Part shown: in pieces, positions 45,305 through 54,080 of the stretch | How the letters are laid out: each line of letters starts with the position of its first letter | Position numbering within the stretch: the first letter of the stretch is position 1 | The notes under the pieces: model-generated | Told to the model about the DNA's origin: nothing | The model's database searches: none | What the model saw: the letters and a program-made list of their open reading frames with translations, nothing else | Assembly (NCBI RefSeq): GCF_029626265.1 | Contig: NZ_JARUBN010000001.1 | Coordinates: forward strand, 4,653,001-4,717,000 | Reading direction: 5' to 3' | DNA length: 64,000 nt | Source of the DNA: Micromonospora sp. WMMD1102 | GTDB lineage: Bacteria > Actinomycetota > Actinomycetes > Mycobacteriales > Micromonosporaceae | Program-made: the position numbers and the translations under genes

Positions 45305-46377
45305 GGCCACCAGGCTCTCGCCGAGCGGATCCCGCCGGGCTCCACCTGACGGGCGTGCGCCGGTGGCAGCGAATCCGACCAGCGTCGTCGCAGCAGGTCG
45401 AGATCGGCCGGGGCGATCCGGCCGGGCAGTCGCAGCCGGGCCATGCCACCGTCCGGGAAGATGTCCAACCGGACCTCGGTGGCGGTCGGCAGCGCGGCGA
45501 CCGGGAACCGGTGCCGGGTGTCCGGCTGCAACCGGGTACGCGGCAGGATCTCGAACCAGGCCGCCTCGTCGGCCGGGTCCGAAACCCGGGTGTCGATGCC
45601 GCGCAGCGCCGCCGCCGCCGGCGCGTTGCCCTTGAAGTGGCTGGTGTCCAGCTCCACCTGCCGGACCTGGCCGGGGGCGGCCAGCCGGACGCGTACCCAG
45701 TCGTTGCCGTCGTCGCGCCGCCGGGCGGTCTCCCAGCCCTCACCCATGGTGCGGGCCAGGCCGGGCGCGATCAACTGCCGGGGCGCACCGTAGAACATGT
45801 CGCTGCACCCGACCACCAACCCGCCGTGCTCCAGCGCCGCGAGGTCGGCCCGCCCGTCCGGGAAGAGCGACGGATCGGGTACGACCACACCGTGCACCCG
45901 CAGCCGGGCCACCCCGCCGTCGGGATAGATCCGCAGCCGCAGGTGCGTGTAGCGGTGTGGGTCGTCCACCTCGAACAGGTTACGGCTGTTCCCGCGCAGC
46001 GCCGACCGGGGCACCAGGGTGGCCCAGTCGGCGTCGGCCAGTTCGACCGGATCGGGATAGCCGGACATCCCGCACCCCTCCACCGAGGCGAACGGCGGAT
46101 AGTTGCCGGTGAAGTGCGTGGTGTCCACCACCACTCCGGAGACGATCCCGGGGGCGCCGAGCCGGACGACCGCCCAGTCGTACCCCGGTTCCCGGCGGCG
46201 GCGGGTCTCCCAGCCGTCGTACACCTGGCCCTTGGCTCCGAACGTGCCGGCGGCGAAGCCCGGCGGAGCGTCGCCGACCAGGTTGTCCCGGGCGGCGAAG
46301 AACTCGTCGTTGGCCGCCACCACCCCGCCGCCGAGCGCCCGCGACGCCAGGTCCGGCAGCTCGGTGAAGCCGGTCAC
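45301..46377 (-). CDS. alc: Allantoicase
   Basis: The protein has 358 residues with two tandem jelly-roll allantoicase domains. First: MTGFTELPDLASRALGGGVVAANDEFFAARDNL, KGQVYDGWETRRRREPGYDWAVVRLGAPG, DTTHFTGNYPPFASVEGCG. Second: LVVGCSDMFYGAPRQLIAPG, MGEGWETARRRDDGNDWVRVRLAAPG, DTSHFKGNAPAAAALRGID. These repeated GWETxRRR and THF/SHFxGN motifs are diagnostic. It hydrolyses allantoate to ureidoglycolate and urea. GTG 46377 overlaps the allB stop (GTGA), giving a coupled pair. Confidence 0.95.
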   Translation of the reverse strand: MTGFTELPDLASRALGGGVVAANDEFFAARDNLVGDAPPGFAAGTFGAKGQVYDGWETRRRREPGYDWAVVRLGAPGIVSGVVVDTTHFTGNYPPFASVEGCGMSGYPDPVELADADWATLVPRSALRGNSRNLFEVDDPHRYTHLRLRIYPDGGVARLRVHGVVVPDPSLFPDGRADLAALEHGGLVVGCSDMFYGAPRQLIAPGLARTMGEGWETARRRDDGNDWVRVRLAAPGQVRQVELDTSHFKGNAPAAAALRGIDTRVSDPADEAAWFEILPRTRLQPDTRHRFPVAALPTATEVRLDIFPDGGMARLRLPGRIAPADLDLLRRRWSDSLPPAHARQVEPGGIRSARAWWP

Positions 46378-47780
46378 CGGTGCACCCGGCCGATCCCCGC
46401 CGCCGACCCGTCGACCGGCGGCGCGGCCAGCCCGGACCGTTCGCCGGCCGGGGGCTCCGGCCGGGTCAGCAGGCGGCCCCGGGGCGGGTCCGTCGGGCCG
46501 ACCGGCTCGCCGCGCAGCCAGGTGCCCCGGACCACGCCGCGCAGCCGGCGCCCGGCGTACGGGGTGACCGCATGCCGGTGGAACAGCCGGGCCGGTTCGA
46601 CGGTCCACTCCGTCTCCGGGTCCAGCGCCACCAGGTCGGCGTCGGCACCGACCCGCAGCACCCCCTTGCCGGGCAGCCCGGCGATCTCGGCGGGCCGGGA
46701 CGCCATCCAGCGCACCAGGTCGGCCAGCCGGTGCCCGCGCCGCCGCGCCTCGGTCCAGACCACCGGCAGCCCCAGCTGCACCGAGGCGATCCCGCCCCAG
46801 GCGGCGCCGAAGTCGCCGCTGTCCGGCCGCTTCAGCTCCGGCAGGCACGGCGAGTGGTCCGAGACGACGCAGTCGACAAGCCCGTCCGCCAGGCCGGCCC
46901 AGAGCGCCGCCCGGTTGGCCTCGTCCCGGATCGGCGGGCAGCACTTGAACTCGGTCGCCCCGTCCGGGACCTCGGCGGCGTCCAGGGTCAGATAGTGCGG
47001 GCAGGTCTCCACGGTCACCCGTACCCCGTCGGCGCGGGCGGCGGCGACCGCCGGCAGCGCGTCGGCGGCGGAGAGATGCAGCACGTGCACCCGCCGGCCG
47101 GTACGCCGGGCCGCGTCCAGCACCACCTGCACCGCCCGGCGTTCGGCGACCGGTGGGCGGGAGGCGAGGAAGTCGGCGTACCGGGCCGACGGTGGGGCGA
47201 CGCCGATCCGGGCCGGGTCCTCGGCGTGCACCACGAAGAGCGCGTCGACGCTTGCCAGCGCCCGGTGCAGCCCGGCCGGGTCCAGTGGCGGGAACTCCGG
47301 CACCCCCGAGTCGACCAGGAACGCCTTGAACCCGAGCACCCCGGCGGCGTGCAGGGCCGGCAGCTCGGCCAGGTGCTCCGGTACGGCGCCGCCCCAGAAG
47401 CCGACGTCGACGTGGCACCGGTCGCGCGCCGCGTCCCGCTTGCGGCGCAGCGCCGGCACGGTCACGGTCGGCGGTACGGAGTTCAGTGGCATGTCGACGA
47501 TCGTGGTGACCCCGCCGGCCAGCGCCGCCCGGGTGGCCGAGGCGAAACCCTCCCACTCGGTACGGCCCGGCTCGTTCACGTGCACGTGCGTGTCCACGAG
47601 TCCCGGCAGCAGGGCCAGGTCGCCGAGGTCGGTGCCGGGCACCTCGTCGTACCCGGCCAGGTCGGCGTCGTACCCGGCCAGGTCGGCGATCCGGCCGTCC
47701 CGTACCCAGACCGAGGCCGGCCGTTCCCCGTCCGGCAGCACCACCCGCCGGGACCGCAGCACCAGGTCGTACCCGCCCAT
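46374..47780 (-). CDS. allB: Allantoinase
   Basis: The protein has 468 residues of the cyclic amidohydrolase family. Metal ligands and Lys are in place: LVDTHVHVNEPGRTEWEGF, VLGFKAFLVDSGVPEF (carbamylated Lys), HLSAAD, and VVSDHSPCLPELK. It opens allantoin to allantoate, the step before allantoicase, the next gene. A 21-bp duplication (47647-47688) near the N-terminus yields ADLAGYDADLAGYDE, which lengthens a surface turn only. GGGGAGGGGG precedes ATG 47780. Confidence 0.95.
   Translation of the reverse strand: MGGYDLVLRSRRVVLPDGERPASVWVRDGRIADLAGYDADLAGYDEVPGTDLGDLALLPGLVDTHVHVNEPGRTEWEGFASATRAALAGGVTTIVDMPLNSVPPTVTVPALRRKRDAARDRCHVDVGFWGGAVPEHLAELPALHAAGVLGFKAFLVDSGVPEFPPLDPAGLHRALASVDALFVVHAEDPARIGVAPPSARYADFLASRPPVAERRAVQVVLDAARRTGRRVHVLHLSAADALPAVAAARADGVRVTVETCPHYLTLDAAEVPDGATEFKCCPPIRDEANRAALWAGLADGLVDCVVSDHSPCLPELKRPDSGDFGAAWGGIASVQLGLPVVWTEARRRGHRLADLVRWMASRPAEIAGLPGKGVLRVGADADLVALDPETEWTVEPARLFHRHAVTPYAGRRLRGVVRGTWLRGEPVGPTDPPRGRLLTRPEPPAGERSGLAAPPVDGSAAGIGRVHR
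47647..47688 (-). repeat. 21-bp tandem duplication in allB
   Basis: Perfect copies at 47647-47667 and 47668-47688 encode LAGYDAD-like heptapeptides in frame, upstream of the catalytic domain. Confidence 0.9.
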
Positions 47781-47820
47781 CCGCTCCCCCTCCCCGGAAA
47801 CCGGCAGTCGCCCGCAGCGG

Positions 47821-49065
47821 TCACATCGCCGACAGCTCGGCCCGGTGGTAGCCGGTCTCCGCCTCGGTCAGCGCCCCGCAGTCCAGCCCGCGCAGCAGGA
47901 ATCCGGCGAGCGCCCGCGCCGTCGCCGGCTCGTCCAGGATGCCGCCGGAGCGCCGCTCCAGGTAATCCCGCAGCCGCGCCACCGCCGCCGCCCGCCCGTC
48001 CCGGAAGAAGGCGTACGTGCCGGCGAACCGGGTCGGCAACTGCGCCGGATGCAGATCCCAACCCTGGTAGAAGCCGCGTTCCAGGCCGCGCCGGACCAGC
48101 CGGGCATGCTCCGCCCAGCCCGCGTGTACGGCAGCGGTGTCGCCGACCGGGAGCAGGTTGGTGGAGCCGTCGGCCAGGCGTACCCCGGTCTCGGCAGCGG
48201 CCACCTGCATCACCGCCTTGGCGAAGTCCGCCACCGGGTGCTCCAGGCTCTGCTGCGCGGCGGCGATCCCGCAGGCGGCGCTGTAGTCGTAGGTGCCGTA
48301 GTGCAGCCCGCTGCACCGGCCGCCGGCCGCGTCGATCAGCCGGCCCGGGGTGGCCAGCCCGTCCGGCCCGAGCACCGCCGCCGGGGTCTCCACCTGCACC
48401 TCGAAGCGCAACCAGCCGGCCGGCAGCCCGTACGCCGCCTCCAGCCGCTCGCAGAGCAGCACCATCGCCTCGACCTGCTCCGGCACGCTCACCTTCGGCA
48501 GGGTCACCACGAACCGCCCGGCCGGCGGCAACTCACCCGCGTCCCGCAGCGCCGCCAGGAAGAGGTCCAGGGTACGCACCGCGCGGCGGCGTACCGGCCC
48601 GGTCAGGCTCTTGATCCGCAACCCGAGGAACGGCACTCCGAGCCCGGCGCCGGCCAGCCGCCCCGCCCGGACCGCCGCCGCGTCCTCGACCTCGTCGTCG
48701 CGTACCCCGTAGCCGTCCTCGAAGTCGATCCGCAGGTCCTCGACCGGCTCCCGGCCCAGCTTGTCGACCACCAGCTCGTGCAACCCGACCGGGTACGGCA
48801 GCGGCGGGTGGTCCCGCAACGCGGCCAGGGCCGCCGCGCCCCACCGGGCCACCAACCCGGGATCGCAGCGGTCGGCCGGCACGTAGACGGTGTGCACCGG
48901 CTGCCGCCCCGCCGGCTGGCCGGGATAGCGCCGCAGCAGCTCGGCGTCGACGGGTGCCAGCCGCTGGTCCAGCTCGGCCAGCACGTCCGGCCCGAGCCGC
49001 CCCACCAACGGGTCCCGCTCAGGCAGCCGGGCCACCAACGGGTCCCGCTCAGGCAGCCGGGCCAT
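47821..49065 (-). CDS. DUF6986 protein, aldolase/malate-synthase-like TIM barrel
   Basis: The protein has 414 residues. It has features of the CitE/malate synthase type (LRIDFEDGYGVRDDEVEDAA, GLRIKSLTGPVRRRAV, VTLPKVSVPEQVEAMV, FEVQVETPAAVL, LHYGTYDYSAACGI), with acidic metal ligands. I recall DUF6986 genes next to allantoinase/allantoicase in Streptomyces. The role may be removal of glyoxylate released from ureidoglycolate (inference). A 30-bp duplication at 49004-49063 repeats ARLPERDPLV at the N-terminus. The ATG at 49065 overlaps the xdh stop by 1 bp (TGATG). Confidence 0.8.
   Translation of the reverse strand: MARLPERDPLVARLPERDPLVGRLGPDVLAELDQRLAPVDAELLRRYPGQPAGRQPVHTVYVPADRCDPGLVARWGAAALAALRDHPPLPYPVGLHELVVDKLGREPVEDLRIDFEDGYGVRDDEVEDAAAVRAGRLAGAGLGVPFLGLRIKSLTGPVRRRAVRTLDLFLAALRDAGELPPAGRFVVTLPKVSVPEQVEAMVLLCERLEAAYGLPAGWLRFEVQVETPAAVLGPDGLATPGRLIDAAGGRCSGLHYGTYDYSAACGIAAAQQSLEHPVADFAKAVMQVAAAETGVRLADGSTNLLPVGDTAAVHAGWAEHARLVRRGLERGFYQGWDLHPAQLPTRFAGTYAFFRDGRAAAVARLRDYLERRSGGILDEPATARALAGFLLRGLDCGALTEAETGYHRAELSAM
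49004..49063 (-). repeat. 30-bp perfect tandem duplication
   Basis: Copies 49004-49033 and 49034-49063 encode the decapeptide ARLPERDPLV twice at the start of the DUF6986 protein. Confidence 0.92.
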
Positions 49066-51395
49066 CAGCCGGTCCCGGTCAGGTGCTCGGGCCGGACCGG
49101 TACCCGGGTCAGCGGCACCCCGGTCGCCGCCCGGATCGCCGCGACGATCGCCGGAGTGGCCGAGATGGTCGGCGGCTCCCCCACCCCGCGCAGCCCGTAC
49201 GGCGCGTGCGGGTCGGCAAGTTCGAGCACGTCCACCGCCATCGGCGGCACGTCCAGCACGGTCGGAATCAGATAGTCGGTGAAGGACGGGTTCCGGATCA
49301 CCCCGTCGACGACCTGGAGTTCCTCCATCAGCGCCAGCCCGAGCCCCTGCGCCGTGCCGCCCTGGATCTGCCCGACCACCGCCGCCGGGTTGATCGCCCG
49401 CCCGACGTCCTGGGCGGTGGCGATCTCCACCACCCGGACCAGCCCGAGTTCGGGGTCGACGTCCACTGTGGCCCGGTGCGCCGCGAAGGCGTACTGCACG
49501 TGCGCGTCACCCTGCCCGGTGACCGGGTCCAGCGGCCGGGTCGGCCGGTGCCGCCACCGTACGGTCTCCTCGACCGGCCCGGCCGCGAGCAGCTCGACCA
49601 GGGTGCCCACCGTGGTCCCGGCAGCGTCCCGCACGACCCCACCCAGCCACTCGGCCCCGGCCCCGTCGCCCGGCTCGACCGGCGACCCCGACCGGGCCAG
49701 CAGGGCCGCCCGGACCGCCCGGCAGGCCGCCCGGACCGCACCCCCGGTCATGTACGTCTGCCGGGACGCCGACGACGATCCCGCACTCCCCACACTCGTG
49801 TCCGCGGTCGCCACCACCACCCGCTCGACCCCCAGCTCGGTGCGGGCGATCTGCGCCTGCACCGTCACCAGGCCCTGGCCCACCTCCGCCGCCGCCGTCC
49901 GCACCAGCACGGTCGGCTCGCCGCCGACCAGCTCCAGCCGGACCCGGGCCGTCGCGTAGTCGTCGAAGCCCTCGGAGAAGCAGACGTTCTTGATCCCGAT
50001 CGCGTACCCGACCCCGCGCACCACCTGCTCCGGCGTCGTCGTGTTCGCCACCCCGCCCGGCAGCTGCCGCAGGTCGTCGCCGGCCGGTGGCGGCAGCGGC
50101 CGGTCCCGGACCAGTTCCAGCAGCCGGGCCACCGGCGCCGGCCCCTCCACCAGTTGCCCGGTCGGCATCGTCCCGCCCTCGGCCAGCGCGTTGCGCACCC
50201 GCAACTCGACCGGGTCCAGCCCGACCGCCTCGGCCAGCCGGTCCATCTGCGACTCGTACCCGAAGCACGCCTGCACCGCCCCGAATCCGCGCATCGCCCC
50301 GCACGGCGGGTTGTTGGTCCGCACCCCGTAGGCGTCGACGTGCACGTTGGGCACCCGGTACGGCCCCACGCCGAGACTCGCCGCGTTCGTCACCACCGCC
50401 GGAGTCGTCGACGTGTACGCGCCACCGTCGAGCAGGATCCGGGCCCGTACGTAGACCAGTTCGCCGTCCCGGGTCGCACCGTGCTCGTACCGCAGCACCG
50501 CCGGATGCCGGTGCACGTGCCCGACGAACGACTCCTCCCGCCCGTAGACCATCTTCACCGGCCGCCCGGTCCGCAGCGCCAGCAGGCTGGCGTGCACCTG
50601 CATGGACAGGTCCTCCCGGGCGCCGAACGCCCCACCGACGCCGGCCAGGCTGAGCCGGACCTTCTCCGCCGGCAGTCCCAACGCCGCCGCCACCTGCCGC
50701 TGGTCGGCGTGCAGCCACTGGGTGGCGACGTACAGCTCGATCCCACCGTCCTCGGCCGGCACCGCCAGCCCGGACTCCGGCCCGAGGAACGCCTGGTCCT
50801 GCATCCCGACCCGGTACTCCCCGGTCACCACCACCTCGGCGGTCGCCGCCGGATCACCCTTGCGGATCGGCACGTGCCGCACCAGCCCCGCACCGGCCGG
50901 CGCCGCCGCCGTACCGGTGACCGGCTCCGGTGCCAGGGCCAGCGCCACCTCCGGGTCGGTCACCGGCTCCCGCACCAGGTAGTCGACCACGATCCGCCCG
51001 GCGGCCCGGCGCGCCGTCTCCGGATGGTCGGCGGCGACGACCGCCACCGGCTCGCCCCGGTAGTGGACCTCGTCGACCGCCAGCACCGGCTGGTCGGCCA
51101 CCTCCAGCCCGTAGTACCGGTCGCCCGGCACGTCGGCCGAGGTCAGCACCGCGTACACTCCCGGCACGGCGAGTGCGGCGCCGATGTCGATCCCCCGGAT
51201 CACCGCCGACGGGTGCGGGCTGCGCAGCGTCGCGCCCCACAACATGTCGTCGGCCCACAGGTCGGACGAGAACGCGAACTCCCCGCGCACCTTCAGCGCC
51301 GCGTCCGGGCGTACCGCACTCGTCCCGATCCCCTGTGCACCCGGGGCCGCCGGCTCCGCTCCGGCCTCGACCAGCGAGCGCCCGGATCCACTCAT
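49065..51395 (-). CDS. Xanthine dehydrogenase, molybdopterin-binding subunit
   Basis: The protein has 776 residues. It follows the molybdenum hydroxylase large-subunit pattern: VRPDAALKVRGEFAFSSDLW, ATLRSPHPSAVIRGID, GIELYVATQWLHADQRQVAAALGLP, NPPCGAMRGFGAVQACFGYESQMDRLAEAVGLDPVELR, then YEVGQG-like AAEVGQGLVTVQAQIA and LRGVGEPPTISATPAIVAA. GVGE contains the general-base Glu. With the FAD and FeS subunits in the same operon it oxidises hypoxanthine/xanthine to urate. Alternative substrates of the family cannot be excluded, but the operon supports xanthine. ATG 51395 overlaps the deaminase stop (ATGA). Confidence 0.92.
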   Translation of the reverse strand: MSGSGRSLVEAGAEPAAPGAQGIGTSAVRPDAALKVRGEFAFSSDLWADDMLWGATLRSPHPSAVIRGIDIGAALAVPGVYAVLTSADVPGDRYYGLEVADQPVLAVDEVHYRGEPVAVVAADHPETARRAAGRIVVDYLVREPVTDPEVALALAPEPVTGTAAAPAGAGLVRHVPIRKGDPAATAEVVVTGEYRVGMQDQAFLGPESGLAVPAEDGGIELYVATQWLHADQRQVAAALGLPAEKVRLSLAGVGGAFGAREDLSMQVHASLLALRTGRPVKMVYGREESFVGHVHRHPAVLRYEHGATRDGELVYVRARILLDGGAYTSTTPAVVTNAASLGVGPYRVPNVHVDAYGVRTNNPPCGAMRGFGAVQACFGYESQMDRLAEAVGLDPVELRVRNALAEGGTMPTGQLVEGPAPVARLLELVRDRPLPPPAGDDLRQLPGGVANTTTPEQVVRGVGYAIGIKNVCFSEGFDDYATARVRLELVGGEPTVLVRTAAAEVGQGLVTVQAQIARTELGVERVVVATADTSVGSAGSSSASRQTYMTGGAVRAACRAVRAALLARSGSPVEPGDGAGAEWLGGVVRDAAGTTVGTLVELLAAGPVEETVRWRHRPTRPLDPVTGQGDAHVQYAFAAHRATVDVDPELGLVRVVEIATAQDVGRAINPAAVVGQIQGGTAQGLGLALMEELQVVDGVIRNPSFTDYLIPTVLDVPPMAVDVLELADPHAPYGLRGVGEPPTISATPAIVAAIRAATGVPLTRVPVRPEHLTGTG

Positions 51396-52744
51396 CGCGC
51401 CCTCCGCACCAACATCCGGTGCGCCCGCCGGACCCCCCGGGCCAGCCCGGCCGGATCCGCCGTCCGCAACTCCCCGTTCTCCACCACCGCAACCCCGCCG
51501 ACCAGCAGCAACTCCACCGGCGCCGGGGCACCGAAGACCAGCGCCGCCACCGGGTCGTCGATCCCGACGTGCCCGAGCCCGTCCAGCCGCCACAGCACCA
51601 CGTCGGCGAGCTTGCCGACCTCCAGCGAACCGAGCTCGTCACCCCGGCCGAGGCAGCGCGCCCCGCCGACGGTGCCGAGCGCCAGCGCCTCCCGGGCGGT
51701 CAGCGCCGCCGGCCCGCCGCGCAGCCGGGCCGCGTAGAGCGCCTGGCGCAGCTCGGCGCCGAGTTGGTTGGCCTCCTGCGAGGCCGGTCCGTCGACGCCG
51801 AGCCCGACCGGCACGCCCCGGTCCAGCAGGTCCCGGACCCGGGCGGTGCCGGCGCCGAGCCGGGCGTTCGAGCTGGGACAGTGCGCGACCGAGGTACCGC
51901 TGCCGGCCAGCGCGTCCAGCGCGGCGTCGTCCAGGTGTACGCCGTGTGCCAGCCACACGTCCGGTCCGAGCCAGCCGAGCCGTTCCGCGTACTCGACCGG
52001 GGTGCAGCCGTGGGTCTGCCGGCAGTACTCCTCCTCCTCGACGGTCTCGGCGAGATGGGTGTGCAGCCGTACGCCCCGGCGCCGGGCCAGCGCCGCCGCC
52101 TCGGTCATCAGTTTCGGGCTGACGCTGAACGGCGAGCAGGGCGCCACCGCCACCCGCAGCATCGCCTCCTCGGCCGGGTCGTGGTACCTGTCGATCGCCT
52201 CCTCGGTGGCCGCCAGCGCCGCCTCGGTCTCCTCGACGACGGTGTCCGGTGGCAGCCCGCCGGACGACCTCCCGAGGTCCATCGAGCCCCGGCACGGATG
52301 GAACCGCAGCCCGACCTGCCGGGCCGCCTCGACCTGTGCCGCCATCAGGTCACCGGCGCCGGCCGGATGGACGTAGTGGTGGTCGGTGCTGGTGGTGCAG
52401 CCGGACAGCGCCAGCCAGCCGAGCCCGGCGGCGGTGGTCGCCGCCACCACCTCGGCGTCCAGCCCGGCCCAGACCGGGTAGAGCGTCTCCAGCCAGCCGA
52501 AGAGGTCGGACTGCTGCGCCATCCCCCGGGTCGCCCACTGGTAGAGGTGGTGGTGGGTGTTCACCAGACCCGGGGTGGCGAGGCAGCCGGTGCCGTCGAT
52601 CCGGCGTACCGGACGGTGGTAGCGGGGGGCGTGTCCGGGGCCGACCGCGACGATCCGGCCCTGGTCCAGCACCAGGTGCCCGTCGGAGTACTCGGTGCCG
52701 GCCGGGTCGACCGTGGCGACCGCGCAGTTCTCGATGACGATCAC
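51392..52744 (-). CDS. 8-oxoguanine/guanine deaminase-type amidohydrolase
   Basis: The protein has 450 residues of the TrzN/AtzA/8-oxoguanine deaminase group. Metal and catalytic residues are visible: LVNTHHHLYQWATRGMAQ, CTTSTDHHYVHPAG, VRLHTHLAETVEEEE, AHGVHLDDAALD, HCPSSNARLGAG and VGLGVDGPASQE. It would deaminate guanine or 8-oxoguanine to xanthine or urate, feeding the pathway. Placed between the xdh subunit genes with GTGA/ATGA overlaps, so it is translated together with them. Choice between guanine and oxoguanine is not possible from sequence alone. Confidence 0.88.
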   Translation of the reverse strand: MIVIENCAVATVDPAGTEYSDGHLVLDQGRIVAVGPGHAPRYHRPVRRIDGTGCLATPGLVNTHHHLYQWATRGMAQQSDLFGWLETLYPVWAGLDAEVVAATTAAGLGWLALSGCTTSTDHHYVHPAGAGDLMAAQVEAARQVGLRFHPCRGSMDLGRSSGGLPPDTVVEETEAALAATEEAIDRYHDPAEEAMLRVAVAPCSPFSVSPKLMTEAAALARRRGVRLHTHLAETVEEEEYCRQTHGCTPVEYAERLGWLGPDVWLAHGVHLDDAALDALAGSGTSVAHCPSSNARLGAGTARVRDLLDRGVPVGLGVDGPASQEANQLGAELRQALYAARLRGGPAALTAREALALGTVGGARCLGRGDELGSLEVGKLADVVLWRLDGLGHVGIDDPVAALVFGAPAPVELLLVGGVAVVENGELRTADPAGLARGVRRAHRMLVRRAR

Positions 52745-53217
52745 GGCTGGGATTCCTCCCGGCCGGCGGCGAGCCGTACCGCCGCCAGGATCTTCTCGTA
52801 GCCGGTGCACCGGCAGAGGTTGCCGGCCAGCGCCTCCCGGATCTCCTCGTCGGCCGGGGCCGGCGTCCTGGCCAGCAGGTCGTGTACGGCGACGACCAGC
52901 CCCGGGGTGCAGAACCCGCACTGCACCGCCCCGGCGGCGACGAAGGCCCGCTGCACCGGATGGAGTTCACCGGGCCCGGCCGCCAGTCCCTCCACCGTGA
53001 CCACCTCGCGGTCCCGGGCCTGCCCGGCCGGCACCAGGCAGGCGCAGACCGGCTCACCGTCCAGATAGACGGTGCAGGAACCGCATTCGCCCTGCTCGCA
53101 GGCGTTCTTCGCGCCGGGCAGCCCGAGCCGCTCCCGCAGCAGGTGCAGCAGGCTCTCGCCCGGCCACACGTCGTCGGCCCGGCGCGGCTCGCCGTTGACC
53201 ACGCAGTCGACCCTCAC
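52741..53217 (-). CDS. Xanthine dehydrogenase, [2Fe-2S] subunit
   Basis: The protein has 158 residues. The first cluster motif is CEQGECGSCTVYLDGEPVCAC (plant-type ferredoxin), the second CGFCTPG plus LCRCTGY. All eight cysteines for two [2Fe-2S] clusters are present, as is usual for small subunits of molybdenum hydroxylases. It relays electrons from the Mo site to FAD. GTG 53217 overlaps the FAD-subunit stop (GTGA), and the stop overlaps the deaminase start. Confidence 0.95.
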   Translation of the reverse strand: MRVDCVVNGEPRRADDVWPGESLLHLLRERLGLPGAKNACEQGECGSCTVYLDGEPVCACLVPAGQARDREVVTVEGLAAGPGELHPVQRAFVAAGAVQCGFCTPGLVVAVHDLLARTPAPADEEIREALAGNLCRCTGYEKILAAVRLAAGREESQP

Positions 53218-54080
53218 TCCGCTCCTCCTCCCCGCCGGTGCTCCGCCCAGGCCCGCTGCACCGCCCGCCGGGCCAGTACGCCGAGGGCGTGCCGGCGGTA
53301 GGCGGCGCTGCCGCGTACGTCGTCGATCGGACTGGCCGCCGCCGCGACCAGCTCGCCGAAGCGCCGGGCCAGCGACTCCGGCAGCCCGGACCGGTCCGCC
53401 CAGGGCAGCTCGGCGGCGAGCAGTTCCTCGGCCGCCGTCGCCCGCACCGGGGTCGGGGCGGCCGAGCCGATCCCGGTGCCCACCGTCCGGTCCGCCGGGC
53501 GCAACGCCAGGGCGAACGAGCAGACCGCGATCACCATCGCGTTCCTGGTGCCGACCTTGGCGAACTGCTCCGGCCCGCGTCCGGGCGGCAGCAGTACCGC
53601 CGCGATCAGCTCGTCCGGGGCGAGCAGGCTGCGCTTCGGCCCGGTGCAGAAGCCGGCGACCGGCACCCGGCGGACGCCCCGGACCGAGGCGAGTTCCACA
53701 AGCGCTCCGGCGGCGAGCAGCGGCGGCAGCGCGTCCCCGGCCGGTGAGGCCGAGCCGAGGTTGCCGCCGACGGTGCCCCGGTTGCGGATCTGCGCGGAGC
53801 CGACCGTGCGGGCCGCCATCGCCAGCCCCGGCGCCCGGCCGGCCAGCTCGGTGACGATCCGCCGGTACGGCACTCCGGCGCCGAGCCGCAGCATCCCGTC
53901 CTCGCTGCCCCAGTCGGCCAGCCCGGCGACCCGGCCCAGGTCGAGCAGGGCCGGCGGGCGGCGGCGGGCGAAGTTCAGCTCCACCATCACGTCGGTGCCG
54001 CCGGCCACCGGCAGCGCCTCCGGACGCGCCGCCCGGACGGCCAGCGCCTCGGCCCAGCTCCGGGGTTGCAGGAACTCCAT
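53214..54080 (-). CDS. Xanthine dehydrogenase, FAD-binding subunit
   Basis: The protein has 288 residues. The FAD-binding pattern is FLQPRSWAEALAVRAARPEALPVAGGTDVMVELNFARRRPPALLDLGRV and VGSAQIRNRGTVGGNLGSASPAGDALPPLLAAGA, followed by the CO-dehydrogenase-flavoprotein C-terminal domain. This is the CoxM/XdhB-type module. ATG 54080 overlaps the uricase stop by one base (TGATG). Confidence 0.93.
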   Translation of the reverse strand: MEFLQPRSWAEALAVRAARPEALPVAGGTDVMVELNFARRRPPALLDLGRVAGLADWGSEDGMLRLGAGVPYRRIVTELAGRAPGLAMAARTVGSAQIRNRGTVGGNLGSASPAGDALPPLLAAGALVELASVRGVRRVPVAGFCTGPKRSLLAPDELIAAVLLPPGRGPEQFAKVGTRNAMVIAVCSFALALRPADRTVGTGIGSAAPTPVRATAAEELLAAELPWADRSGLPESLARRFGELVAAAASPIDDVRGSAAYRRHALGVLARRAVQRAWAEHRRGGGAE